The translations under genes were made by a program, and so were the position numbers. A stretch of DNA of 64,000 nucleotides from assembly GCF_900496995.4 (NCBI RefSeq), contig NC_044004.1, positions 50,498,224 to 50,562,223 on the forward strand, written 5' to 3'. Shown one piece after another: positions 1 through 12,813 of the stretch. Within the stretch, counting starts at the first letter, position 1. The number at the start of each line of letters is the position of its first letter. The DNA comes from Aquila chrysaetos chrysaetos. Its lineage: Eukaryota; Chordata; Aves; Accipitriformes; Accipitridae. A model generated the notes under the pieces. The model searched no databases and was not told the DNA's origin. It saw only the letters and a program-made list of their open reading frames with translations.

Positions 1-776
1 CTGCCATTCTGACCTATAAATGCCCAAACTTTGCATCTCTGTGTCTGTAAGAAGTGGCTCACCCCACCTGTGCAAAGAACTAACCGTGAGGAATGTGAGA
101 TGTGGGGTTATCCTGACGCTGCCCCTGGATGTGAAACAAATCACGGATGTGAGCCGTCCCTATCTTCAAAGAGGGGGCTTGTCTTCTGGGCCTGTGCTGA
201 GGTGAGGTGGCCAGCTTGTGCAGTGCCAAACAGCCTCACAAAGCTTCTTGCGTGCTAGTTGAGCAGAATAACTTCATCCCTCAGCTCAAAGGGAGAGTGC
301 TGAATAGTTTGTAGAAACAGAGGTCAAGGGAATCTTACTTTTTTTCTAGTGCGTAAGCTTTATATAGTTTTTTGGGTGCCTATAATAGCCTATGGATGGG
401 CTGGAGAGAAGCAATGGGCTAGACTACTTAACTTTTTAAACCTAGCTTTTAATTCTGGAGACTACTGTATATGATACTTACAAGCTGTTTTACCCTAACC
501 TAGATGATCACTGTTGGATACCGAAAGGGACAAGAGCTAGCCTTCAACTGCTGCTTTTTCAAAACCCAACACCAATGCATGTCATAACTATGCTTGATCA
601 CTTAGTTGAGGTGGTAAATCTACTTGCTAGCCCAGAACTCATCAGGCTTGGTTCCTCTGTTCAAACAGCTTCCCAAGCCAGCTCTTATAACCTGCATCTG
701 GTCTCTCTTGAAGGGACTGTTGCCTAGCTTGGCTTGAACCTGGTTTTAAACTTAAAGCAAGTCTGAGTGACACTGA

Positions 777-814
777 TCTTTTCTTTCCTTTTTTTTTTCT
801 TTTTTTTTTTTTTT
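777..814 (+). repeat. Polypyrimidine/T-rich tract
   Basis: An almost pure T tract, broken by a few C residues, directly precedes an ATTTA pentamer near 815. If this is transcribed as a 3' UTR it would be a U-rich element. It could equally be simple sequence. Confidence 0.8.
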
Positions 815-1248
815 ATTTAGTGTATGGTGTTAATGCTATAAGACACTGACTGTAGAAAAGTCATGTTCTCCTGGCATGCTGTCATGCCTACGGAGAGCTG
901 TTTGTGGGCTGAAACAAGGCATGTGTCTGGGGTGCTGTGGATGGTGGTATCTCCTTACGGGCCTGTTCATTTTCAGGCTGTGGATGGGGTGTGCTTAGGG
1001 AGGAATGTGAAATATAAGCAAGAAGAGCAATGCCATAAGTAAAAGCTAGGCTGGGAACTGACTATTTGACCAATAGTGGTTTAAAAATATTACTTGTGGC
1101 CTTTCCCCTTTTTCCTTTTTCCATTGCCAATGTGAACATAGTAGTGAGGGGTTGCTCTCCTCGCTCTAGGCCTGGAAGTGCCTTGTGGGTTGTTTTGCAT
1201 GTTTGTTTTTTAAAAGATATTTTTGTACACAACATTCAAGTGGAAAAT

Positions 1249-1256
1249 GCACTTTA
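1249..1256 (+). promoter_or_regulatory. 8-mer seed match for the miR-17/20/93/106 family
   Basis: GCACTTTA pairs with seed positions 2-8 of the miR-17 family (AAAGUGC) and has the A opposite position 1. It lies about 60 bases before the AATAAA at 1314, close to a 3' UTR end, where sites tend to be effective. An 8-mer is expected by chance about once per 65 kb on one strand, so conservation is needed to support function. Confidence 0.35.
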
Positions 1257-1313
1257 TAATTGCCATGTAATGACTCTTTTAAAACTATAGTCCTGTTTTT
1301 ATCTGATTGTTAA

Positions 1314-1319
1314 AATAAA
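1314..1319 (+). terminator. Polyadenylation signal AATAAA of the left-edge transcript
   Basis: A canonical hexamer is followed within 15-30 bases by the GU-rich sequence TGTTGGCTGTGT, which gives the layout of a cleavage and polyadenylation site. The preceding 100 bases are AU-rich. Cleavage would be expected near 1332-1340. Confidence 0.55.
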
Positions 1320-2064
1320 GGTGGAACAAAATGTTGGCTGTGTATCGTTGTCTTATTTAAACACCCACGGGGCTGGGGAGGTGATTTGGACGCAGGACCA
1401 GCTTCCTGCAAGTGGCCATTGGCAGGGAGGAGCGCACATCCGCAGTGGACTCTGCTGCCTGCCACAGGAAAGAGCTGCCTATTCCTGCTGCCTTCCTGCC
1501 AACACAAATGCTTCCAGAGCCTCTGCAGCTGTGGGAAGGAGCAGAGGAGCCAGGCCCTTGCCTTTGTGCTTAAGTTTCCCCACTAACCACTGTGTTCCTG
1601 AGCTGCTCTTCGCTCTTTCCCTGCTTGCAGTGCCAGGAGCAGCCTTTTCAGGTTTTTCTGCATTTGTTTCAGGTCAGGCTCAGTCCTCCCCCCTACCTGG
1701 CTTGATCTGGGATCAATGCTTTCTCTCTGCCTGGGTACTGGGGTGCGATGGATACAAGGAGAGCTGTTGCAGTAGGAGGGTCAGGCTCTTTTCTAATACC
1801 AGGATCAAGTGAAAGTTAGACCCTTCACCTCAAACTAGTTTTTCCCGTTGTCACTGCAATAAAAAGCACTGGCAGGAAAGGTGCCCCTTTGCAGAGAGGG
1901 AACAACTCTAGTGTAAATGCCAGCCAGGGCTAGTTGCAGGATGTGACCTGGCTTTCACCACAAAGATGAGGTCTTGGTGATGCCCTGGAAGTGTTGCATT
2001 TCAAACAGTCAACTACTGAGTTGGGTGGCTTTTGCCACTTACAGATAAGAGAAGCAAGCAAGCT

Positions 2065-2084
2065 GGGGGGGGGGGGGGGGGGGG
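2065..2084 (+). repeat. Poly-G run, 20 bases
   Basis: Twenty consecutive G residues can form a G-quadruplex and are prone to replication slippage and sequencing error, so the exact length should be treated as approximate. Confidence 0.9.
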
Positions 2085-2888
2085 AAGCACATACAGTCTT
2101 GGTGTAGGCTGGCTTGAGGGACTATGCAGGCAGTACTTCCTATCCTGCTACAAAGCCTTACAGAGTGTGAGCTTAGCCCTTGCTCTATACAGAAATAAAA
2201 CTGAGCACCTTCTGACTGTGGCTATTTCTGAGTCTCTCGCTTTCAGAAGATGAACTATCTTTCCAGGGTGTTTTGCTTTCAGCAGCAGCTGGGTAAGGTA
2301 AAGCTTTTGGTTTCTCAGCTTCCTCCCCCAGTCTTTGCATCACAAACCCAAGCATGCTGACCCAGTGGGGTGCGAGCTCTTCCACCAAGTGGGGAAGCTG
2401 CTCCCCTTGACAGAGGAGTATGGAATTTGCATGCACCTGGGAAAAGGGTATTGCATGGTGTTTCTTGCTGGTCTGTGATGTTTTGCTCCCCTGTGGCTCA
2501 GGGGAGCCTGCATTGGCTGTCACCCGCTGCTGTTTGTGCCCAGAGGCCCTTCTGGTGTTGTCTTTGTGGTGGGATCCTTCCAGGGGTGGCAGATCTGCTC
2601 AAAGGCAGCTGAGAGCTGCTCTGCAGTAGGAGTGCTGGGGTCCTGGGAAAAGGAACAACACAGGCTGAGGAGGGCGAAAAGTTACGTGTGTGTGATTTTT
2701 CACATGCAGGTGGGTAAGAGAGAAATCCTGCATGTAATCCCCTGCCTGACAGCAGTTATGCCATGAGAAGTAGTATAAGGTAAAGGGCTTTGCTTTCTTG
2801 GCAACCATTTGCCACTCCCTTTTCTCCCCAAATTCTGTCAGCGCCACATCTAACCAACAGCTGTTAAGCACCATTAAAAATGCTTCAG

Positions 2889-2914
2889 ATATATATATAT
2901 ATATTTTTTTTTTA
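2889..2914. repeat. (AT)8 microsatellite followed by a T run
   Basis: Eight AT units run directly into about ten T residues. This is low-complexity sequence with no other signal around it. Confidence 0.9.
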
Positions 2915-5624
2915 CTGCTGTTCTTCTTTTAATCAAACATACAACACAGACCTCTTTTAAAAGGCCACCTGATTGTTTTTCTGGTTGCAGGAGGAAAAAA
3001 TAAATATTTTTAAAAGCTATTTGTGCCCCTCCCCCTGCCCCAGCACATCCCCAGGTGATTTGGGAGGCTTGGCCGTGGCTACTTTCACATCCGAACACTG
3101 GCCCAAGCTCATGAGTGAGACAACTCCAGTCAGCCATTTCCTGTAACAGTTTTGTGGCCGAAAACCCCATGTGATGACGGTTTCTGTTTGCGAGATAAGG
3201 AAGTCCAAGCTATGCCTGCTGACATCTGGGGCTGCTGAGATGTGCAAGCATTAGAAGGGCCAAGAGAGCTCTTGGGTTTCTCTCCTAATGCCCAGGTGTT
3301 ACTTGCTAGAGGATACAGACACTGCAATTACTGCATTTATAAAGCCCTTGGTGGCAGGTGTGATTGTGTGCTTGCTGTTTAATATACAAAGATTTCTTAG
3401 AGTGCTCCTGGCATTCCCCACCCCCTTAGGCTTTGCTCTGAGGTTCCCAGGCCTCTGTATCCTGAGGGTTTTCAGTGCCACCTCTTGGCAGAGATAATCA
3501 AGCTGGGATATCATGTTGATCTCGGCTGAGGTGTTTGGAGGTTCGGGTTTGCTAAGTCTGTGCTCCATGGACAGCTCTGTAAAGGGGAGGGGGGGCAGGT
3601 GTCCCCCTGGTCCATATCCAACTCCCTTTGCCAAGCACAATCACCCACTGGCCCAGGGATGCTGTCTTACAGGAGACCAGCTCTGCTGAACCACTGCTAC
3701 CACAGCACCCTCATCTAGAGCATACTGGATTGCAAGTCCTGGATGCAGTGACAAAGGCAGGATATGGGGTCTCTGCACCCACATCCTGGCAGAACAGGTC
3801 AAAACTGTATAAGGAAGTTTGTTAAAAGTAGATCCAAGCACCCCAGGAAGAGCACAGGTGAGAGTTTGCTGCTCTCTTCCCATTCTCATGCTTTCTAAGA
3901 AGGTCCTTGCTGGGGAATATGGACTGCCAGAGTTGTCCCCAGCCTTGTCCAGCTTCCAGAGCAGGGCTGGTGACAGGCTGAAAAAGTTCTCTTTGAGACT
4001 GCTCATGTATTGAAGAAGGGCCTTGAGTTCATGTTTCAAGACATGCTTAGCTCATGGCCCTGCTTAATCAGAAAGTGAGGCTCTGTTGCTAACTGAGCAC
4101 CAGACAACAGTGCGAGGAGAGCTACAGCTAAGACACATGATCCTGAAAGTGAGGAGGTGATGAGCAAAAATGTAGGAAATCCAAGAGAAGCTGACTGCTT
4201 TCAAACCCAACGAGGACAGTTCAGCCTGCCGTCTGTCTGTGTCTCCGTACAGATGCTGTATGAGCACTCCATATTCTTGCTTTAGGTGTTTGCCAGGCTA
4301 GACTCAGCATGGGGGATGCTCAGGTGAAAAACTGCCTACAGTGGGGTAAGATGCAGAGGGTAGGAAAAATGTCTCTGCCAAACCATGCGAGTGTAAATGC
4401 ATCCAGATAGTGCTTTGCTGCTGGAGCAAATTTTTCTTTGGTGTTAAACATAGCTCTTGCAGGCGCTCGAAGTGGAGAGTGACCTGTGGAAGACGTGTTT
4501 GCCTTGCTAACAGAGGGCAGCAGTAGCATAAGAGGGGAGGAAGACTGAGTGCATCATTTCCCGGCAGCAGTCAGCATTTCTTCTTTGGTTTCCCCTCCAC
4601 AAACTGTCAGCAAATGAGCCTCACTAAGAAACTGGGTCTTTGGGGTCACGTCTCTTGTCCACAAGGCAAAGGATAAGCGGTGCTTTCTTTTTGACACATA
4701 CCATGGGGCTTCCTGTTGCTCTGTAGCAAATCCCTCATGCTCTACAGCAGGGCATTCCCCTTTTCTCTTCTCTCTTATACACCATGATGCTGTTTCCACC
4801 ACTGCTAGCATAACCATCAGGAAACTCAAGCCTGAGCTTGGTTTCACAATGTCTTCCGCAAGCTTGTGTGTGGTCTGGGGGCAGGAAGGTCACTTGTGTG
4901 CAGTGGGAGGAGGCTGTGCCAAGGACACAGCTCGCAGCAGCACCGAGAGCACCCTGCACCCCTGGGAACAGCACAGAGCTTTGCCATAAAGCCAGCAGCA
5001 TGGGGCTGGGTTGCGATGCTCCCAAACTCCCCTGGTATTTCCACAGACTTGCTCTGACTGGGCAGTTCGGCAGGCTCTAAACTATTGCAATAAAACATAT
5101 TTATGTCCTTGTCTCTTTTTGATGGAGCTAAGCTTCAAACCAGCTGCTCTGGCCCAGCAAGGTTCTGCCACGCTGCAGCCAGAGAAGCTGCCTAGCCTGT
5201 CTTTATCCTCCCCCTTGGAGGGGTACCGTGCCAGACAGTTAGCTGTCATTTAAGACTTGTTATTGACATTTACACAAGGCTTAAAAAAAGAAAAATGGTG
5301 TCTTTGTTGAAAAATAATTGCAGCTGGCATGTTCCTTTGGTACAGATAAGTCAGAGCAGTCACCAAGTTAAGTACTTTGGCTCCTGGAACCGGGAAACGG
5401 GCAAGCCCTTCCAGCCGATACATTAGTCACAGGTCTTCTCTCTGCTCCAATGCTGCTATGTGGTCTCAGGGGGGAGGGAAGGCTCAGACTTCATAACCCA
5501 GGAGAATTGTGCTCAAAAGAGCATAAGAGGGTGAAATATTCAGGATATCTCCGTAAATGCTTTTATAGCTTCCAGCTATTTCTGGTGTGGGAGCCATCTT
5601 GAGACCATGGTGATGTCTTTATAT

Positions 5625-5795
5625 TTAATGAATCCTAGACAGGTTCAAGTGGGAAGAGATCTCTAGATGTCTGCTCCAAGCAGGACCACTCTCACAGCTA
5701 GCTGAGGTCACTCAAGGCCTCATCCGTGTGAATGATGATGACCTCAATGGAGATGCCACCACATCTCTGTGCCCTGTCCCAGGGTTGCCCTGCTC
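5625..5795 (-). mobile_element. Old CR1 LINE 3'-end fragment
   Basis: Read on the plus strand, this is the reverse complement of a CR1 3' region. A degenerate 'GGAAGGGACCTCTAGA' block is followed by 'GCTCCAAGCAGGACCA', then a TCA-GGCC block, a GACCTCAATGGAGATGCCAC block (from the CR1 'ctccaaggatggagactccac') and CATCTCTG-CCTGT-CCAG. The order and spacing match the CR1 tail. It is strongly diverged and 5'-truncated, so it is an old insertion with no coding capacity. Boundaries are approximate. Confidence 0.65.
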
Positions 5796-8700
5796 TCCTG
5801 GGGAAAAGACACGGTCCTCAGCAATCAAAGGAGCTCTGAGCAACATTGCAGCCTTGCAAAAGCACCCTGTTTGTTCCAGCTCCTGGCCAGATTCAGGACA
5901 TATGGATGTGAGGGGACAAGGTAAGCGGCCACAGGACAAAAATATTTCAGGGCTAGCAAGTCCTAACCCATGTGTAGTCTGGGGCAAGGGAGCAGCTGCT
6001 ATTTGCATATAGCAAGGTACTTGCTATACCAAGGCCTCCTGCAGTAAAGGGTAGAACCATACTCCCAATACAGTTGCTGGAAAACCCTGCTGCCAAGAAC
6101 TCAAGCCCTAAACTGACCTACAGCCCACCTTCCAACGACACCCATCAAGGTCAATCTGAGCAAACCAGACCCCAGTTTCCTTCCCAGCACTCAATACTCA
6201 GCAGTAGGGAACTCATGATCTCCTGGGCCTGCTTTCCATCTTTATGGTCCCTGCCAGAACAAAACTGGAGCATTATCAGCAGGAATGTAATTCCTCAGTG
6301 TTTGTGTGGTGACACTCCAGCACTATGGAGACAGGCACTTTTATAGGAAGAAATATAATAGTCCTCTCCAGCCCCACTCGGGGTTTTATGACTGTTCCCC
6401 TTTCACACATTGTTCCCCTGGACACCTGGGAGGTGTTGCTTCTCCTGCATTTTCCTACTTACTGTGCTTATTGGCATCTGGGAGACAATCAGAAATGCAG
6501 AGTGTTTATTCATCTATGAGCTCAGCTGAACGTGTCCTTGATAATGTTGCAAGCCAGGGCTCAGGGTAGCTGTAGGTGATGTGGTGACAAAGACCACGAG
6601 TGGCACCTTCCACCCCTCATTCCACAGCACACTTGGTCACTGGAGTAAGACATGTTGGCACAGGTCTTCCTCTTGGGCTGAGGACTGTCACAGCCCAGCT
6701 TTACTTTCTCCAAGAAGCTGTCTCCAAGCACATCAACTCACAATAGGAGGCAAACTAAAAATAAATAAATCCATCGAACCCTCCACTCCTCCATGGTGGC
6801 TTCTGCAGGAGAAGAACTTCACTTCAGAAACCAGAACAATTATCACTAGAATGCTTTACAGCCATGCAAGCAATTATAGCAGACATGTACTAACTTTTAA
6901 GTTGGTGGTTAACAAGATTTCTTAGACAACCAATGAATCTACACACAAATCTTTCAGTGCTTCTAAATGCCCTGCAATAACAGCCCAGTGCTGGTAAACA
7001 GTGAGCCATAAAGCCAGCAGGGATGCACTCACTGAGAGTTAATAGCAGGATGACTGAGCATTTTAGTCATTTTTCCTTTTTTTAGTTTTGGTGTTACTGC
7101 AAGGGAACACAGCTTTTGTTCAGGCAAGCTGTCTTGTGAGTGTTATTTCTGCTAGTAGGTATCCTGTTTTAGTCTAAAATTGAGAAATTGAGTATTTATT
7201 AACAGTTTGGTACAAAAAGCTTTTGTCATTACTCACCTGCATCAGACTGGATTTAGTGTTTAACCACTTACCTCAACAAATACAGGCACTGCACACACGA
7301 CTTGGTGGCCTGCTCTGAGACCTGGGAAACCCATGGCAGCCTCAGGCTGCTTAGGACCCTCAGAGCCCAAGGCTGTCTTTGGGGCTGGGCACCATGTGAA
7401 ATGGCTCCAGCTGGCAACTCAGAATCACTTTGAAAAGGAAAGCAGAGTCATCTCCCTCTGAAATCAGAGCACTATCTGCTAGCAAGGAAAGAAGATCTCC
7501 GAGGGCCTTGTCTTGGCCACAGTAATGCCTGTAGGATGCAGCTGTGCCCTGGGTGAGGGGACCAGCAGCTTGCATTGGCCATCATCCTCTGGCGCACTGG
7601 CAACATGGAGCAACTCAGCTGTGCTGGGAAAAGTCCACCCTTGGCCTTAAGGTGACTGGATGGGGAAGCAGGACACTGGCCACTCCAGCCACCTTTGCCC
7701 CTTGCCTCTCCTCTCCTCTTCCTGGGGCAATTTCTCAGGATGGGGGACAGCACCCTGGTGTTCAGCTCCTTCGGCACTTGTTGGCCCACATGGCCATGGA
7801 GCACAGAGGTGGCCTGGCAGGGGACAGCCCATACCCACTTCCTCACCACTTGCCCTTGCCGAGGACGCCAGAGCCCATGCTTATGCATGCGGAAGACACG
7901 CAGGGAAGGCATAGAAATTCATACCGATGACTGGTTATTGAGCTTACGTTAAAAACACAGCGTGCTTTTTTAAGGATGTGGGGGGCAACCAGCTGGTTAC
8001 ATGAGATCTATGTCTCTTGCTACCATGGTACCTGCCAGCAGCTGAGCAGTGGTCCCCCAAGCCTGCCCGTCCCCTTCTCTGCCAGATCAGGTCTCAGGTA
8101 ATGCGGGAGCAACACTGTCTGCTCCTCTCCAAGAGTGTCCCCGTCCCAAGAGCAGAGCATTGACATACCTCCCAGTAGCCAGGCAGAACCACTGACAGGC
8201 AGAAAGCAGTGCTAAAGTTACTCCGGCTGGTGTGCTTCATGTTGTGCACATCCTCTGAAGCAGGTCTTGTTCTGGTCCCTTTGCTACTTGGTAGAGCCAG
8301 TCCTTCACTTGCCTGCAGCCTGGATTATTTACCTGCGAATGTCTTTTAGACCGGGCATTATTTCTGAGTGCTTGTTGTAACTTGTCTTGCTGCTGCGTTG
8401 CTCTCTTGTAGGATGTGTCTCAGAAAGCACGCTGAATCAAGTGGTGTGATTCTCATATGGTCTCCCCCTGGTCCAGCAGCAGCACCACCAGCCAGAACTG
8501 GCAAAATAGCCCTTCTTATAAAGATGGCTTGCTAGGCTGACTTGTGGGTGCCACACTGGAGGTGGCCAAATTCTGGCTACATTAACCAACCTCCAAATAA
8601 CCATGTAACGCCCCTTCCCAAACAAAACAATGGGATGTGGGAAGCCATGGCTCCAGGTCATCTTGATGAAGCTAAATACCATGTGTAAGGCTACAGGATG

Positions 8701-11700
8701 GGCTGCACTCCTACTGAGGAGACAGAAGAGCCCAAGTCCTGGGGAGGTGGCAGGGCCAGGCCATCTCTGACCCCCATTGTGAACTGGAGAATGTGGTCTC
8801 ACGTTGTAGGGCCTGGGACAAGTCTCTTGTGCTGGATTACACAACTAGGCATCAGAAACACTCATTCCTCTTGCCTGCTGTGTGCTGGAAGGTTTAAGTC
8901 AAGTCCATCGAATCTGCAGCTGGAGTGTGTCAGCTTGGGAAAAATCCTGCCTCACGGATGAATGTCTGGAATGAAAGAGTGCCAGCATGCCTGCACACCG
9001 TGCTAAGCTGAGCCAGCACAGGCTCTCAGGTTCTGTCTGCCTTAATCCAGCTAAGTTCAGGCTCAGCATTAAAGCACTGCTTAGATCCCCAGACGTTGCA
9101 GTTGCACAGCCACACTGCAGAAGGTGCGGCTCCTTTGAACACCCCTAAGCTACCTGTCAGCTTCAGCCATGCTTTTCATGGGGCTGGGACTGGGCTGCAG
9201 GTCAGTCCTGACCGATCCTCTTGGGCTTCTCCGTCTCAGTAGTGCCTTTACTGAATGGAGACAGGATGGCATTCTGGCGCAGCACATTCAGTTATTCGTC
9301 TTTTCTTGCCATCAGCCAGCTCCTTACAGCAAAGCCCCCCCCCAGCAATGACAGGCATCTTCCCCCATCATGGGTAGGAAGAGCAAGGGAGAAAGAAAGC
9401 CTCAGTTCAGCTTTCTAATTAACAAAATGAGAGATCTGCCTGAGTCTGGAAGAAGTGCCCATCTGGCAGGACCCTGCAGCTCCACCCTCAGGGAATTTGC
9501 GTTTCTGACACTCAATCTGCCTACTTGAGAGAATACACTTCCAGGATCAGCTGCAAGCAGAGAGACTTGTGAGCCAGTTCTGTACAACTCTTACCCTAAA
9601 TAAGGCTCCACCCAGCTCTAGCTGGAGCCAAACAAAGCAAAGGCTCTTTTCTTCCGAAATACATGGGAGGTCATAAGCTAGCTTGGAGCTGTATTTTCAG
9701 CTCTGACGTTGCTTTTCAGCTCTGCTGCTTGTGTTCGTGCTTGGCTGCTTCTCCCTTTCCAAATTCCAGCTGTGGATTGCCTTTGTTTCCTTAACGATGT
9801 GAAGAAGGAAGAAGTTTGGCTATGGTCTTACATGAAAAGAGTGGATGCAATTTATAGCATCTTGCACTAAGGGGGCACTGAGAACAACTAGGAGCCTCAA
9901 ACTAATCTGAACCTGATTCAGTAGCCAGATTTTTCCAAGGTGCAGATGACCCAACAAGAGGAATGGGTGAGCGGTGACCAAGGGGAGTTCCCAGCTGCAG
10001 CATAGACCCTGAGAAAAGAAAAGACTGGCAAACCTGAACCCTGGGGAAATCTCCAGAACTCAAACTTTTCCGTTGATCGGAGAGAGTGATCCCTTCTCAG
10101 ACAATCAACTGTTTGGTATGGAGTGGCTCCATGGCCCAGCAGACCAAGCTGTAAATACGGCCCCAGGGACCCAGACCACTCCAAACTGGTGCAATTACTG
10201 AACTGTGGGGATGAATAATCATCCAAATAGCTTTCTCAGGCGGTGCAGGGAAGAAATGTCACCAACCATGTGTAAATTGAGACCATATGCTTCTAGGATG
10301 CTTTCTGAGCAGAGTGAGCTTGACAAAGCTGGAGTGAGTTCAAGGCTGGTTCCCAGGTCAGACCCCGGCACAGCAGTCCCTCCTCTTCTGGTCCCAGGGA
10401 CTCTCCCAGCTCTGGTCATTATTTTCACCACAGCCAGTGCCTACTTTTCTGCACTAGTGAAAGGCTGCAAGGCCTCCAAGGCCGAGACAGAGCTTGTGCT
10501 TTGTTTGTTTGGAAAAAATGAATGCTAGAAAAAAACACGCCGGAGAACTGCCTCTGGCCTCCCCCATCTGTGCATGAAGGCAACTCCTCCACGGTGGCAG
10601 CAGCCTCTCCTTCTGCTTGGCAGGTGTTGTCTGGACCAGAGCCATAGATACAGGATCTATTCTTTGTTGAGCATGGAAAGGAGAAGCACTTGCTTGTCAT
10701 AGCCCATGCCAGAAAACACTTTGCTATGCACTTTAACAGCCGACTTGGTAACACAGAGGTGCTGGCCCCCGTTCTCTGCGCTTCATTCCCTGAAGAAGCA
10801 GGGCAATCATTGCTTTTTCTTTGCACAAAGAAGCTGTCGGACGTAACCTGGCACCTGAAAGGGGTTCTTCCACCGTGCAATTAGTTTCTGGGGGTTTGGG
10901 GTTCTTTCACATCCTGAAAGATGGCATTTTCCACCTCTTGGGAGGCCTGTCCCTCACCATCCGGCTCTCTGTGTGCCAGTAATGGAGCCACATGTGCATG
11001 TGCCAGAGCCTCCCTGATGCTTTGGCCTGGTTACCCTGTCCTGCACAGCCTCAGCTACAGCTCCCACATCTCTGGAGGGCACGCACCAGCGGCTGGGAAA
11101 CTGGGAGAAGGCAAAGCGAGCCCTAATCAAGCAAGGCGGCTAGTTATTACCAAGCTGCTCTTTCTAGTGCAAGAAGCCCCGGAGCAGCAAAACTGCTCGC
11201 CTCGTGTATGCTCATTAGCAGCACGGATAAGAGCAGCATTGATTGCAGGCTATAATTAGATCTCTGGGACCTTTCTGGACTGGCTTTCTCTGGCATTGTG
11301 CTACTTTGAAAGCACTTCCAATTTCTTTTCTCATTCTTTTTTTCTTTTCTGAATGGTTGGGATGGCATTTCCTTATTCAGCAGATTTGGGACAGTTTCTG
11401 TTTTCTCCATTGTGGCTCACAGACCTCTCCTCAACTTGGTGCCACAAGCCCCACACCACAGAGTTAGCAAAAGCTCCATTGTTTGACCGCTCCTGCTCCC
11501 TTGGGCTGTAGAGTTGGCCAGACTGTAGCTCTCTTCTTAGCACTGCATGGCTAACCTGCCAGGCAGCCCTCCCTGCTTCGGTTAGCTTGCCAAGACGTAG
11601 TTTTGTGAGTATCTTCCTCTGACGATGACTGATTTTCCTGGAATTGCTTTCTTCACATGCTCTGTGCAGCCAGCCTAGAGCACTCCCAGAAGAGATGGAT

Positions 11701-12795
11701 GCAGTCAGCCAGCGCTAAGCACGCACTCCCGGCACAGTGGCCGACATGGAAATTATTACTCCTCCCCTGGAGTGCTGGAAAACCACCTCAGCATCCACTC
11801 AGTGAAAACAGGGGAGGAAGAGTGAACGGAAAGACCCACAGCACAAAGGCCTGGTGTTCACGTATCGACACTCCATGTGGCAAATGGGACCCTGGGGGTC
11901 TCCCTGCTTCTGGCTTCCCCTCCACAATGCTGGTGCGTTGGAGACAACCACTAAGCAAGGCCCTGCAGCGGGCATGGGCCTTCTGGGCTGCACCACGTTC
12001 ATCTCTCTTTGCTACATCCACAGACCATTCCTTCATCTTCTGCTGCGCCACCCACACAGCAGCCGGGAGGCAAGGGCAGAGGTGCCGGCAGCCCACCTGG
12101 GATCACGGAGCCAGAGGCAAACAGGCACACCGAAGCTTGGCTGACCCATGTGCTGAAGGAGAGTATCTGAGGAAGCACGTTTGTACCTCTGGTTTTGAAC
12201 CCAAGGCCAAACCGACTGAGATGAAAGTGCATTTTTGGGTAGCACTCTCTCTGAGACCAGAAATTCACCCCGAACAAAACATTTTGGTGATGAGCTACTT
12301 TTCGGCTTCCTGTATTCTCACCGAAGGCTTGCTGACCTCACGCTGACGTGTAACCTGAACTAGATATACCGAGTGCCTGCCTCTTCCCAGTACCTTCAGG
12401 CAGCAATACAAACTCTGACCCACCCAATGCAAGTTAATTGTGCTATTTTCTGCAATGTCAACATGAATTTTGTCCTATTGTTTGTGCTTCAAAGCTATGT
12501 GAATCCTTGGAAGCAATTTTATCTTTATTCCATAGCCTCCCCTTCCCTTCCATTTCTCTTCCCTAATCTTAAATTGCTTTTCTGCTGATTTAAAGTTAAA
12601 GCAGTTTAAAGTCAAAGCTCTGCTCTGAGACATGACTTTGTGAAACTGTATTTGCTTACGTATTAAATTTGTTCCCTGTGTGAGATCTAAGCCAGATCTG
12701 CTGAGGTTAGTGGCTCTCATACGGGTTTATTGCTTGTTACTCCTCTGAACCCAGGAAGAACGAGTCCAGCAAAGTGGAGCAGGTGTTTTATTCTG

Positions 12796-12813
12796 GGTAA
12801 TTTTCTAATTACC
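12796..12813. repeat. Short inverted repeat of TAATT-type sites
   Basis: GGTAATT and AATTACC form a perfect 7-bp inverted repeat around a 4-base spacer. Each arm contains a TAATT homeodomain-type core. An AACCACAG sequence (RUNX-like) follows about 20 bases downstream. Whether this is a real binding element is unknown. Confidence 0.4.

Larger units (their letters stand above)
1..1335 (+). other. Probable terminal part of a plus-strand 3' UTR (candidate PPP1R3B)
   Basis: No convincing coding sequence is present; the short ORFs here look random. The last 150 bases are AT-rich, end in a canonical AATAAA at 1314-1319 and are followed by a GU-rich stretch (about 1333-1350), as at a vertebrate cleavage site. 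The tract also holds a U-rich run (777-814) and an 8-mer miRNA seed match at 1249-1256. In mammals PPP1R3B lies downstream of ERI1 in convergent orientation, and a plus-strand gene ending here would fit that order. The identification is therefore by gene order only. The start of the UTR lies outside the window. An unrelated transcript or a chance AATAAA remains possible. Confidence 0.45.
1340..5620. other. Intergenic stretch, no gene recognised
   Basis: Only short, overlapping ORFs on both strands with no recognisable domain are seen. It contains a 20-base G run (2065), an (AT)n/T tract (2889) and isolated AATAAA hexamers on the plus strand near 1858 and 5090. Those hexamers could serve longer isoforms of the left-edge transcript, but nothing else supports this. 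Confidence 0.6.

Noticed and set aside
11657-12346. A 229-codon plus-strand ORF
   Set aside because: It has no domain, other ORFs overlap it in several frames, and there is no splice or promoter context. Chance is the better explanation.
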